A stretch of 64,000 nt of DNA from the NCBI GenBank assembly GCA_021851405.1, contig JAJZDW010000002.1, forward strand, positions 121,249 through 185,248, written 5' to 3'. Below the pieces are notes generated by a model. It was not told the DNA's origin and did no database searches. It was given only the letters and a program-made list of their open reading frames with translations. Numbering within the stretch: position 1 is the stretch's first letter; every line of letters starts with the position of its first letter. Positions 29,698 to 40,282 of the stretch are shown one piece after another. This stretch comes from Pseudomonadota bacterium (GTDB lineage Bacteria; Pseudomonadota; Gammaproteobacteria; Steroidobacterales; Steroidobacteraceae). Made by a program: the position numbers and the translations under genes.

Positions 29698-30897
29698 ATG
29701 ATTCGTTCGAACCGCACGCACCAGACCCTCACCGTCCCTTCGCTGCGGACCAAGGTCGCCTACCTCGCCGATCCGCGTCACTACACACCGCGGCCCCGGT
29801 CGGTCAGGTGCATCGAAACGCACTACGCGTGGGTCTTTCTCGTCGGCTCGCACGCACTGAAGCTGAAGAAGCCGCTGTGCCAGAGGTCGATGGATCACCG
29901 CACGCTCGCGGACCGAGAACGGGCCTGCCGCACCGAACTCGAGCTGAACCGGCGACTCGCCCCGGCGGTCTATCTGGGCCTCACCGCGCTGAAGCAGACA
30001 CGCACCGGAGAACTTTCGCTGCGCTCAGGAACGCGGATCGTCGAGTGGCTCGTGCAGATGCGTAGGCTTGCACCGGCGCGCAGCCTCGAGCGGACTCTTC
30101 TGCGGGGTGCGGTGACGGAGCGGGACTGGGCCCGACTGGCGCAAACGCTCGCCGCATTCTTCGCACACGCCGGGCGGCGACCGATGAGCCCGGCGGCGTA
30201 TCTGGCACGGCTGCGCCGCCAGACGGCACGCACGGCCCGGGAGTTGTGTGCCAGCGATCTGGGTCTCGATGCGCGCCAGGTCGGCGCGCTCGCGACGCTC
30301 CAGCGGCAGTTCCTCGCCACGCACGGCGCGCTGCTGCAGAGACGGGCCGCGCAACTGCGCGACGGACACGGGGATCTTCGCCCCGAGCACGTATTCCTCG
30401 ACTCGCGCGCCGCGCGGTTGTGCGTGATCGACTGTCTGGAGTTCGACGCGGACCTGCGGCGGCTCGATCCCGCCGAAGACATCGCGTTCCTCGCGCTCGA
30501 ATGCGCACGCCTTGCCGGGGCCCGCACCGCCTCGCGTCTGATGGCGCAGTACCGGCGCTGCAGCGCCGATCCCGCACCGGCCGCGCTGATCGACTTCTAC
30601 ATGAGCCGCCGCGCCGCGGTGCGCGCCCAGATCAGCGCCTGGCATCTGCGCGATGCGGCCTTCGCACTTAAGCAACCGGTGTGGCGCGCCCGCGCCGAGT
30701 CGTACCTCGCCGACGCGCTGCGCCTCGGGCGCCGCGCCCTGACTCGCGCGAGCCGATGGGACGCGAGCGCCCGGAACACTGCCCGCGCCGTCACTGCCCG
30801 CCGCGTACCGGCCACCCCTCGAGCAGCGGCGCCACGGGAGCGCCGGCGGCCATCCGCTGCACGAGCTGGCCGAGCAGCGGCGCGACCGACAGCGTGA
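29698..30897 (+). CDS. COG2187-type phosphotransferase (APH/kinase-fold) protein
   Basis: A protein of 399 residues resembling the N-terminal kinase-like domain of COG2187 proteins (aminoglycoside phosphotransferase fold). Family segments: THYAWVFLVGSHALKLKKPL (lysine-containing nucleotide region), RTELELNRRLAPAVYLGL, catalytic loop DGHGDLRPEHVFL near residue 222, and VIDCLEFDADLRRLDPAEDI as the metal-binding DFG equivalent. The C-terminal AAA/gluconate-kinase-like domain often fused to this domain is absent. The last ~50 residues are Arg/Ala-rich and overlap the convergent PRPP-synthetase-like gene by 107 bases. A GTG at 29653 is an alternative start. Substrate unknown. Confidence 0.78.
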   Translation: MIRSNRTHQTLTVPSLRTKVAYLADPRHYTPRPRSVRCIETHYAWVFLVGSHALKLKKPLCQRSMDHRTLADRERACRTELELNRRLAPAVYLGLTALKQTRTGELSLRSGTRIVEWLVQMRRLAPARSLERTLLRGAVTERDWARLAQTLAAFFAHAGRRPMSPAAYLARLRRQTARTARELCASDLGLDARQVGALATLQRQFLATHGALLQRRAAQLRDGHGDLRPEHVFLDSRAARLCVIDCLEFDADLRRLDPAEDIAFLALECARLAGARTASRLMAQYRRCSADPAPAALIDFYMSRRAAVRAQISAWHLRDAAFALKQPVWRARAESYLADALRLGRRALTRASRWDASARNTARAVTARRVPATPRAAAPRERRRPSAARAGRAAARPTA

Positions 30898-31801
30898 CCA
30901 GCTTGCCCGAGGCACGCGCCGCACCATCCGGCGGCGCCTCGAAACCCACGCTGTCGGTCACGACGATGCCGGCGATGGCCGCAGTGGCCGCCAACGCCTC
31001 GAGACCGCTCGGCTGCGGGGCGTGAGTGGCCGCAACGTAGACGGACGCAGCGCCGGCCCGACGGCTGGCTTCGGCCGCGCGGATCAGCGTTCCGCCCGTC
31101 GCGCACAGATCGTCGAGCACGATCGCGGTGCATCCGGCCACCTCTCCGAGCAGGCTCCCGCTGGAGACGACATCCTGTGCCCGTCGCTTGATCACGAACG
31201 CGAGTTCCACGTCCCGGCCGAGGCGCGCCACGAGCTGCTCGCGCAACAGCTGTGCCCGCTTGATGCCACCGACGTCCGGGGAGACCACGGCGAGCGGTGT
31301 TGAGAGCGGTCGGTCGGCGAAATACGCCGCCATCATCGGAATCGCCGTCAGGTGAACGGTCGGCACCCGGAACGCGTTGTCGAATGCCGCCGGGTTGTGC
31401 ACGTCGAGCCCGATGACCACATCCGCATGGGCCGCTTCGAGCAACTGCGCGACGTACCGGGCGCTGACCGGATCGCGCCGCTGCGTGCGCCGCTCCTTGC
31501 GGGCAAAGGCCAGGTACGGCACGAGCACCGTCGCCGAGTGCGCCCCGGCATCATGCAGTCCCTGCAGCAGAAACAGCAGCCGCACGAGTCGCTCGCAGAC
31601 CGGCACGGCGGGGCTCGCGGCGAGCGACTGCACGATGAACGTCGCGCGGCCGCGCACGGACTGCAGCGGCCGGAGTTTGAATTCCCCGCCCTCGAAGCGG
31701 CGCGCCTCGATCGGCAGCAGTGCCATGCCGGCCTCCCGGGCGACGGCGGCCCCGAGCAGGCCGCTCTCCTGCAGAGCGAGGAGCACCGCGGCCGGGGCCA
31801 T
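30791..31801 (-). CDS. Ribose-phosphate pyrophosphokinase-like protein (Prs paralogue)
   Basis: A 336-residue protein of the PRPP synthetase family, which transfers pyrophosphate from ATP to ribose 5-phosphate. Recognisable features are FEGGEFKLRP (near the N-terminus), YLAFARKERRTQRRDPVSAR (ATP/flexible-loop region), GLDVHNPAAFDNAFRVP in place of the usual DLHAGQIQGFF segment, SPDVGGIKRAQLL and the PRPP loop IVLDDLCATGGTL. Divergence in the DLHA segment marks it as a paralogue, not the housekeeping Prs. The ATG at 31801 overlaps the preceding TGA by one base; an in-frame GTG/ATG further up (31861) lies inside the hydrolase gene. Last gene of a three-gene run. Confidence 0.82.
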   Translation of the reverse strand: MAPAAVLLALQESGLLGAAVAREAGMALLPIEARRFEGGEFKLRPLQSVRGRATFIVQSLAASPAVPVCERLVRLLFLLQGLHDAGAHSATVLVPYLAFARKERRTQRRDPVSARYVAQLLEAAHADVVIGLDVHNPAAFDNAFRVPTVHLTAIPMMAAYFADRPLSTPLAVVSPDVGGIKRAQLLREQLVARLGRDVELAFVIKRRAQDVVSSGSLLGEVAGCTAIVLDDLCATGGTLIRAAEASRRAGAASVYVAATHAPQPSGLEALAATAAIAGIVVTDSVGFEAPPDGAARASGKLVTLSVAPLLGQLVQRMAAGAPVAPLLEGWPVRGGQ

Positions 31802-32487
31802 CAGCCGGCCTCGCGCTGCACCGGCCTGCCGGCCGGCGCACACAGGTGCTGCTCGAACCAAGCCGCAGCCAGCGTGGCCACCTGCTCGAGCGCGCCCGGT
31901 TCGCCGAACAGATGCGTGGCGCCCGGCACGACCTCCAGGCGCATCGGCCCGGACAGCTGGGCAAGCGCCGCTCGATTCAGCGCCAGGACCTGGCGATCGT
32001 GGCCCCCGACGATGAGCAGCGTCGCAGCCCGCACCATCGCGAGTGCCGGCCCGGCGAGATCCGGCCGACCCCCACGGCAGACCACCGCCCGCACGTACGG
32101 CAGACGGGCGGCGGCGGCGAGTGCGGCGGCGCCGCCCGTGCTGGCGGCGAAATAACCCAGGGGCAGATCCGGCAGGGCCGGCTCGGCCCGCACCCAGGCC
32201 GTGGCCATGGCGAGCCGCTCGGTCAACCGCGCGACGTCGAAGCGCATCGCCCCGGTCCGCGCATCGATGCGTTCCTCCTCGGCCGTCAACAGATCGAACA
32301 GGAACGTGGCGAGGCGAAACGCCGAGAGGTACTGCGCGACGTAGGTGTTGCGCGGACTGAGCCGGCCGCTGCCGCTGCGGTGCGCGAACAGCACGAGGCC
32401 CCGAGCACCCCTGGGCACGCGCAGCAGGCCTTCGAGCCGCAGCGCCCCGAGCTCGATCACGACACTGCGTGCCCGCACGGTAGTCAT
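31801..32487 (-). CDS. Alpha/beta hydrolase of the dienelactone hydrolase-like family
   Basis: A 228-residue predicted serine hydrolase. The nucleophile elbow is GYFAASTGGAAAL (Ser near residue 120), the acid lies in LLIVGGHDRQVL (~164) and the His in VPGATHLFGEPG (~190), so the triad looks intact. An HRSGSGRLSPRN segment after strand 3 supplies the oxyanion region. Such hydrolases occur next to, or fused with, COG1926-type phosphoribosyltransferases in many bacteria, matching the neighbours here. It overlaps the upstream phosphoribosyltransferase gene by four bases and the downstream Prs-like gene by one. The substrate is unknown. Confidence 0.82.
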   Translation of the reverse strand: MTTVRARSVVIELGALRLEGLLRVPRGARGLVLFAHRSGSGRLSPRNTYVAQYLSAFRLATFLFDLLTAEEERIDARTGAMRFDVARLTERLAMATAWVRAEPALPDLPLGYFAASTGGAAALAAAARLPYVRAVVCRGGRPDLAGPALAMVRAATLLIVGGHDRQVLALNRAALAQLSGPMRLEVVPGATHLFGEPGALEQVATLAAAWFEQHLCAPAGRPVQREAG

Positions 32488-33170
32488 ATCGATGTCACCG
32501 AACCGGCGTGAGCTCGGGGCGGCGGGCGGCGGACGGCGAGCAGACGCAAGACCTCCGCGTCCTCGAGCTGCTCGAAGTGTTCGTACCCCTCCCCGATCGC
32601 CAGCAGTCGCGCAGGGGCGTTCACGATCACGACGTCATCGGCCTCGGCGCGAATAAGACCGAGCGACGAGGGCGCGGCCACGGGCGCCGCCGCAACAATG
32701 CGGGCGGCGCCGGCGGCCCGTGCGGCACGGACGGCCGCCAGCATGGTGAGCCCGGTGGCGATCCCGTCATCGACCAGGATGACGGTCTTGTCCGCCAGCG
32801 CCAGGGGCGCAAGATCCGCCCGAAAGAGTCGCTCGCGGCGCTCCAGCTCGCGCCGCTCGCGTGCGACCAGAGCGTCGAAGGTCGCCTCGAGGCCCTCGGC
32901 GTCGCGCCCGATGCGCGGATCGCGCACCGTAACGCCTCCCCACGCAATGGCGCCGATGGCCCACTCCGCGTGCCCCGGCATCCCGATCTTGCGCACCGGC
33001 ATCACATCGAGCGGTGCGCCCAACCGGGCCGCGACCTCGGCGGCGACGGCCACTCCGCCGCGCGGCAGGCCGAGCACGACCCACGGCGGGTGCAGCGCTA
33101 TGCGCTGCACTGCGCCGGCCAGAGCGACGCCCGCCGCCGCCCGGTCGGTGAACCTGTGCGCCCGAGCCAT
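32484..33170 (-). CDS. COG1926-type phosphoribosyltransferase
   Basis: A 228-residue type I phosphoribosyltransferase-fold protein. The PRPP-binding loop is VILVDDGIATGLTMLAAVRA, and the N-terminal VVLGLPRGGVAVAAEVAARL and DVMPVRKIGMPGHAEWAIGA segments are typical of the COG1926 group, whose base acceptor is not established. It is the first gene of the minus-strand trio with the hydrolase and the Prs paralogue. The 4-base overlap (ATGA) implies translational coupling and therefore a shared pathway. No recognisable promoter with strong consensus was seen upstream. Confidence 0.85.
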   Translation of the reverse strand: MARAHRFTDRAAAGVALAGAVQRIALHPPWVVLGLPRGGVAVAAEVAARLGAPLDVMPVRKIGMPGHAEWAIGAIAWGGVTVRDPRIGRDAEGLEATFDALVARERRELERRERLFRADLAPLALADKTVILVDDGIATGLTMLAAVRAARAAGAARIVAAAPVAAPSSLGLIRAEADDVVIVNAPARLLAIGEGYEHFEQLEDAEVLRLLAVRRPPPRAHAGSVTSI

Positions 33171-33390
33171 GATGATCGGTGCCGTTGGACCTCGCCGGCG
33201 GACCCATCACGGCGCGCCGGTTCCGGTGAAAACACGCGCACACACTATTGAACGCCTCACGCGGCGCGCCATACGGAAATACCACGGACCGACGCGGCCT
33301 GAAGCGCCGCGGTCCTCACCCTCGCGCTTGACGAGCGCGGACGATGCGGCTGCAATGCGCCTCGCCCTTCGACCCCGAGACGCCACCGCC

Positions 33391-33597
33391 GTGAACGCCC
33401 AAGCGATCGAACAGATCGAGATCAAGATCGCCTTCCTGGAACGGGCGAACGCCGAACTCAGCGACGTCGTATTCCGCCAGCACCGCGACATCGAGGCGCT
33501 GCGTGAGCAGATCGGGACGCTGGTGTCGCGACTGCAGAATGACGAATCTGAGCTCACCCCGCGCACGCCCGAAGAGGAGCGCCCGCCGCATTACTGA
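33391..33597 (+). CDS. slyX: SlyX family protein
   Basis: A 68-residue coiled-coil protein of unknown function. The pattern IEQIEIKIAFLERANAELSD, the central QHRDIEALREQIGTLVSRL and the terminal PPHY are the SlyX fingerprint (E. coli SlyX 72 residues). The GTG at 33391 is preferred because it gives family length; an ATG at 33355 would add 12 residues. It stands alone in the plus direction between two minus-strand runs. Confidence 0.85.
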   Translation: MNAQAIEQIEIKIAFLERANAELSDVVFRQHRDIEALREQIGTLVSRLQNDESELTPRTPEEERPPHY

Positions 33598-33676
33598 GCG
33601 ACGCGGCTGATGCGGGCGGGGCGATGGGCCATCGCCTCGGGCTCGCGCGACGCATCCGCGATGCCCGACCGAGCGG

Positions 33677-34171
33677 TCAGTCCCGGTAGCGCCCGGTGGG
33701 GCAGTCCGATGCGTCGATCAGTGCGTGACGGCGCAGCCACGCGCGCGCATCCTGCGCGTCGCGCTCGAACCAGGCCTGCGCGCTGCCCAGACGGAAGCTG
33801 TAGCCCCACGCGTCCATGTCCGCGAACATCCGATCGCGCCCGACACCGCTCAGCGCATCCGCCAGCAACACCTGCAGATAGCACACGGCGGACTCTTCCG
33901 CATCGTCACCGCCCGCGTGGGTGTCCAGCGCCGCGCGCCGCTCGGAGCACATGCAAATGAAATGACACGCCTCGTGCAGGATGGAGTGCAGAGGGGTGTC
34001 GGCGCGGGCGTAGAGCTGCGAGCCGCACAGCCCGGCCTCACACTCGCCCCAATAGGAACCGGGGATCGGCGCATCGGCGGCCACCGGCTCGAGCGTCATC
34101 CCGTAGCGCGCGAGCAGGGCCGCAACGCTCGCCGGACCCACGCCGCCGAGCCTCAGGACCTCGCCCGTCAC
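33677..34171 (-). CDS. Small putative zinc-dependent protein with HExxH motif
   Basis: A 164-residue protein without an assigned family from memory. It contains HSILHEACHFICM, so HEACH at residues 66-70 is an HExxH zinc site, and AEESAVCYLQ (92-100) offers a Glu 22-23 residues downstream, as in gluzincin-type metallopeptidases. Paired Cys residues (ECEAGLC, CMC) could add metal or disulfide chemistry. No signal peptide or membrane helix is seen. The later GGDDAEESAV and DMDAWGYSFRLGSAQAWF segments look strongly constrained. Its ATG overlaps the lptE stop by four bases, so it is co-translated with lptE at the end of the miaB-lptE operon. Protease activity is inference. Confidence 0.75.
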   Translation of the reverse strand: MTGEVLRLGGVGPASVAALLARYGMTLEPVAADAPIPGSYWGECEAGLCGSQLYARADTPLHSILHEACHFICMCSERRAALDTHAGGDDAEESAVCYLQVLLADALSGVGRDRMFADMDAWGYSFRLGSAQAWFERDAQDARAWLRRHALIDASDCPTGRYRD

Positions 34172-34665
34172 AGCTTGGCGAGTCGGCGCATCACGATGTC
34201 GGCGAGCTCCCGCCCCATCGCCCCGGTGAGAATCGCCTGCTCATGCTCGGTGGCGAGCAGCAGGTTCTCGCTGAAGGTGTAGGAGCGCGAGGTGCGCACG
34301 ATCTGCCGGGCGAGCAGCGTCTTGCCACCGGCGATCACCGAGAATTGCACCGTGTAGTCGACCTCGTACTCGGTCGGCCGGTTGGTGGCCGATACCGACA
34401 GTACCCGCTTCACCCGAGTCTCGTGCACCACGATCACTGCCGAGGCCTGGGCGCGTGCGCGCACCGGATGCGCCCCGGAGATCAGCAGGTCGCGGCGCAG
34501 GCTGTGCACGAAGTCGCTCTGCTGGTCGGACGCCTGGATGTAGGGCCTGCGCATCACGGCCGGCAGTGCGGTACGCCCTTCCAGATGAAAGCCACAACCG
34601 CCCAGCAGCAGCACCGCGAACGCGACACAGGCGGGACCGAAGGGGCGCAGCAGAGCGGGTTTCAC
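34168..34665 (-). CDS. lptE: LPS assembly lipoprotein LptE
   Basis: A 165-residue outer membrane lipoprotein that plugs the LptD barrel for lipopolysaccharide export. A lipoprotein signal peptide ends in LLLGGC with lipidated Cys24, followed directly by GFHLEGRTALP, the usual LptE opening. The body includes YEVDYTVQFSVI and SRSYTFSENLLLATEHEQAI followed by ADIVMRRL, matching the family. It starts six bases after leuS, the conserved leuS-lptE pair. Normally holA would follow; here a small HExxH gene and the accessory block do. Confidence 0.93.
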   Translation of the reverse strand: MKPALLRPFGPACVAFAVLLLGGCGFHLEGRTALPAVMRRPYIQASDQQSDFVHSLRRDLLISGAHPVRARAQASAVIVVHETRVKRVLSVSATNRPTEYEVDYTVQFSVIAGGKTLLARQIVRTSRSYTFSENLLLATEHEQAILTGAMGRELADIVMRRLAKL

Positions 34666-34671
34666 GGCGGC

Positions 34672-37293
<2,622 letters not shown>

Positions 37294-37359
37294 CGGACAA
37301 TGGCCTGAGTGTTCTCTAATTCAGCAACGCGGGATGCCCCAGAGTCGCCTCGCGGCGCC

Positions 37360-38928
37360 TCACGACCGGGGCATTGTACGGCGGCGGCCGAGCCGCCGCA
37401 GCGCGAACGCCGCGCTCAAGGCGGCCCCGGCCAGGAGCACGGCCAGTCCATTGCCGACCCGGGCAAAGGGCGTCATGCCGCGCATCGGAACGACCGCGGA
37501 TTTCAGCACCACGGAGCGCATGACCGGAGCCTGCGCGATGATCTGTCCCTGCGGTCCGATGACCCCGGAGATGCCGTCGTCGGTCGCGACGATCATGTAC
37601 CGCCCTTCCTCGAGGGTGCGCATCCGGGCCATCTGGAACTGCTGGGCGAGCTCGGAGCTGTCGCCGAACCAGGCGTCGTCCGTGACGTTCACGAGCACAT
37701 CCGCCTGCGGCAGCATGTGCAACATGTAGCCCCCGTAGGCCACTTCGTAGCACACCGTCGGACCGAGCTTCAGGCCGGCCACCGGCAACGGCTTCTGGTG
37801 GGAGCCGCCGCGGGTGAAACTCGAGGACGGCAGGTTCATCTGCCGCAGCCAGCGGCGCACGAAGCGCGGCAGGGGAATGATTTCCACCAGCGGCACCAGA
37901 TGGTCCTTGTCGTACCAGCTGGCCTCGCGGCCGAGGGCGAGGATCGAGTTGTAGTAATCGCCCGAGGAGGATTCGCGCAGCGCCCCGAGCACCAACGCCG
38001 ATCCGTGGGCGCGGGCGGCTCGATCCAGGCCGGCCACATACGGAAACAGGTTGTTCACCAGATCGGGCAGGGCCGACTCCGGCCAGACGATCAGGCGCGT
38101 GCCGAACACCGATTCGGTCATGCGCCGGTAGCGCGCGAGGATCCGCGCGGCATGCGAGTCCTGCCACTTTTCGTGCTGGGGAATATTGGCCTGCACGATG
38201 GCCACCGAGGTCGACGGTCCCGACGGGTGTGTCCAAGCGGTACCGCCGAGGGCGGCGGCCGCGAGCCACGGCAGGAGCAGAACCGCCGCAGCGGTCAGGC
38301 GCACGCGCCACGCGCCGCACACCAGTGCCACGAGTGCGCCGGAGCCGGCGAGCAGCACCAGGCTGATGCCGTACACCCCGGCGAGTGGCGCCAGGCGCGC
38401 AAGCGCGGTACCCGTTTGCGTGTACCCGAGCGTCAGCCACGGGAATCCCGACAGCAGCCAGCCGCGCAACCATTCGCTGAGCAGCCACGCACCGGGCGCG
38501 GCGAGCAGCCAGCGCAGCGGCCCGCTGCGAAAGAATCGCACCACCACATAGCCGGTGAGCGCGTGATAGGAGGCCATCAGGCCCATCAGCGCGAGCGTCG
38601 CGAGCAGGGCCAGCCAAACCGGGGCGTCGAGATGGATGGCGTTGTAGAGCCAGTAGGTCCCCACCCCAAACAGGCCAAGTCCGAACCAAAAGCCGAGCCA
38701 CGCCGCACGGCGCGCGTCGGCGGTCTCCCACAGCGCGAGCAACAGCGCAGGACTCACCAGTGCGAACGGCCACCAGCCCTGGGGCGCGAACGCCGTGGCG
38801 AGCATCGCTCCGGCGCACAGTGCAAGCCCGTGGTGCCACAGCGGCCCCGCCGCGGGCGGGTCCGCCCGCCGCCGTGCGGCGGCGCGGCGCACCCGGGCCG
38901 CGAACCCCGTCGCCGCCGCACCGCTCAA
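37360..38928 (-). CDS. lnt: Apolipoprotein N-acyltransferase
   Basis: A 522-residue inner membrane enzyme that adds the third acyl chain to lipoproteins. The N-terminal ~220 residues hold six or more membrane helices (for example ALVSPALLLALWETADARRA flanked by hydrophobic segments and GYVVVRFF). The C-terminal nitrilase-fold domain carries the catalytic Glu in LIVWPESALPD, Lys in WYDKDHLVPLVEIIPLP and Cys in LGPTVCYEVAYGG. The start overlaps the corC stop by four bases. The ybeY-corC-lnt order is conserved. lptE in the same run encodes a lipoprotein client. Confidence 0.95.
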   Translation of the reverse strand: MSGAAATGFAARVRRAAARRRADPPAAGPLWHHGLALCAGAMLATAFAPQGWWPFALVSPALLLALWETADARRAAWLGFWFGLGLFGVGTYWLYNAIHLDAPVWLALLATLALMGLMASYHALTGYVVVRFFRSGPLRWLLAAPGAWLLSEWLRGWLLSGFPWLTLGYTQTGTALARLAPLAGVYGISLVLLAGSGALVALVCGAWRVRLTAAAVLLLPWLAAAALGGTAWTHPSGPSTSVAIVQANIPQHEKWQDSHAARILARYRRMTESVFGTRLIVWPESALPDLVNNLFPYVAGLDRAARAHGSALVLGALRESSSGDYYNSILALGREASWYDKDHLVPLVEIIPLPRFVRRWLRQMNLPSSSFTRGGSHQKPLPVAGLKLGPTVCYEVAYGGYMLHMLPQADVLVNVTDDAWFGDSSELAQQFQMARMRTLEEGRYMIVATDDGISGVIGPQGQIIAQAPVMRSVVLKSAVVPMRGMTPFARVGNGLAVLLAGAALSAAFALRRLGRRRTMPRS

Positions 38929-39791
38929 TCAACCGACTCCGGCTCGCGCGGCGCGGCCATGCCGGCCGGCAGCACGACGCGCAGAGCATCGATGCGGCGC
39001 CGGTCGGCCCGGGTGATGCGGAATTCGAACCCCTCGATGGTCACGGCCTCGCCGCGCCGCGGCAGCCGACCGAAACGGCGCATCAGCAATCCGGCAACGG
39101 TTTCGAACCCCTGCTCCTCGGGCAGACGCGCACCGAAATACTCGTTGAACTCCTCGAGGCGCGTCACGCCGCGCACCAGATACTGCCCTTCGGCCTCCTT
39201 GCGGATGTTCTGATCGTCGTCGACGTCGAACTCGTCGTCGATCTCCCCGACGATCTGCTCGATGACGTCCTCGATGGTGATCAGGCCGGAGACCCCGCCA
39301 TACTCATCGACGACGATCGCCATGTGCTGGCGATTGCCGCGGAACTCCTTCAGCAGTACATCGAGCCGCTTGGATTCCGGCACGAACACCGCCGGGCGCA
39401 TGTACTCGCGGATATCGAAGCGCTCGCGCGCCTCGTCATTGCACAGGCGCAGCAGGTCCTTGGCGAGCAGGATACCGGCGATGTCGTCGCGGTCCTCATC
39501 GAGCACCGGAAATCGGGAGTGTCCCGATTCGATCACGACCGGCAGGATTCGCTTGACGGGATCGTCGCGCTGCACGCACACCATCTGCGCACGAGGCACC
39601 ATCACGTCGCGCGCGTGCAGATCGGAGACCGCCAGCACGCCCTCGATCATCGTCAGTGCATCGGCCTGAAACAGCCCGCGCTCGCGCGCCTCGCGCAGCA
39701 GCTTCAGCAGATCATGGCGGTCGCGCGGCTCAGCGGCGAAGGTGCGCCACAGGCGCTTCAGCCACTGGCGGGTCTCACCCGGGGGATTCAT
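38925..39791 (-). CDS. corC: HlyC/CorC family CBS-domain protein
   Basis: A 288-residue cytoplasmic protein with two CBS domains (DLHARDVMVPRAQMVCVQRD onward, and REYMRPAVFVPESKRLDVLL with GVSGLITIEDVIEQIVGEID) followed by a CorC_HlyC C-terminal domain (TRLEEFNEYFGARLP, GEAVTIEGFEFRI). No membrane domain is present. The family is linked to magnesium/cobalt efflux. It overlaps lnt and ybeY by four bases each, in the widely conserved ybeY-corC-lnt cluster. Confidence 0.94.
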   Translation of the reverse strand: MNPPGETRQWLKRLWRTFAAEPRDRHDLLKLLREARERGLFQADALTMIEGVLAVSDLHARDVMVPRAQMVCVQRDDPVKRILPVVIESGHSRFPVLDEDRDDIAGILLAKDLLRLCNDEARERFDIREYMRPAVFVPESKRLDVLLKEFRGNRQHMAIVVDEYGGVSGLITIEDVIEQIVGEIDDEFDVDDDQNIRKEAEGQYLVRGVTRLEEFNEYFGARLPEEQGFETVAGLLMRRFGRLPRRGEAVTIEGFEFRITRADRRRIDALRVVLPAGMAAPREPESVD

Positions 39792-40282
39792 CGGATACTC
39801 CGGTACGGGTTGGTGAACCCGAGTGCGCGCAGCACGTTGATCTCGCGTCGCTCCATGCGACGCGCATCGGGCTCGCAGTCGTGATCGTAGCCGAGCAGGT
39901 GCAGCGCGCCGTGCACCACCAGATGCGCCCAGTGCGCCTGCAGCGGCTTGCCTTGCGCCAGTGCCTCGGCGCGCACCACCTGCGCACAGATGACGAGGTC
40001 ACCGAGCGGCACGGCGATCGCCTCGGCGACGTCCGGCAGCGCGGCGGCCGGAAACGACAGCACGTTGGTCGGCTTGTCCTTGCCGCGATAGCGGGCGTTG
40101 AGCCTGCGGCTCTCCGCGGGCCCGACCACGCGCACGGTGATTTCCCGGTTCGCACCCCGCCGCCCGAGCGCCGCGGCGGCCCAGCGGGCGAGCTGCGCAT
40201 TGCGCGGCGCCCAGGCGCGCACGCGCCGCTGCACATCAAGGCGCACGGGACGAGGTGCGATGCGCGCGACGCGCGTGCGCAT
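39788..40282 (-). CDS. ybeY: Endoribonuclease YbeY
   Basis: A 164-residue zinc-dependent endonuclease for 16S rRNA 3' maturation and 70S quality control. The signature HLVVHGALHLLGYDHDCEPD contains the three metal-binding His (HGxLHLxGYDH), followed by MERREINVLRALG as usual. The N-terminal part has RLNARYRGKDKPTNVLSFP, another family block. Its ATG overlaps the phoH stop by one base. The phoH-ybeY pair is nearly universal in bacteria. Confidence 0.96.
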   Translation of the reverse strand: MRTRVARIAPRPVRLDVQRRVRAWAPRNAQLARWAAAALGRRGANREITVRVVGPAESRRLNARYRGKDKPTNVLSFPAAALPDVAEAIAVPLGDLVICAQVVRAEALAQGKPLQAHWAHLVVHGALHLLGYDHDCEPDARRMERREINVLRALGFTNPYRSIR

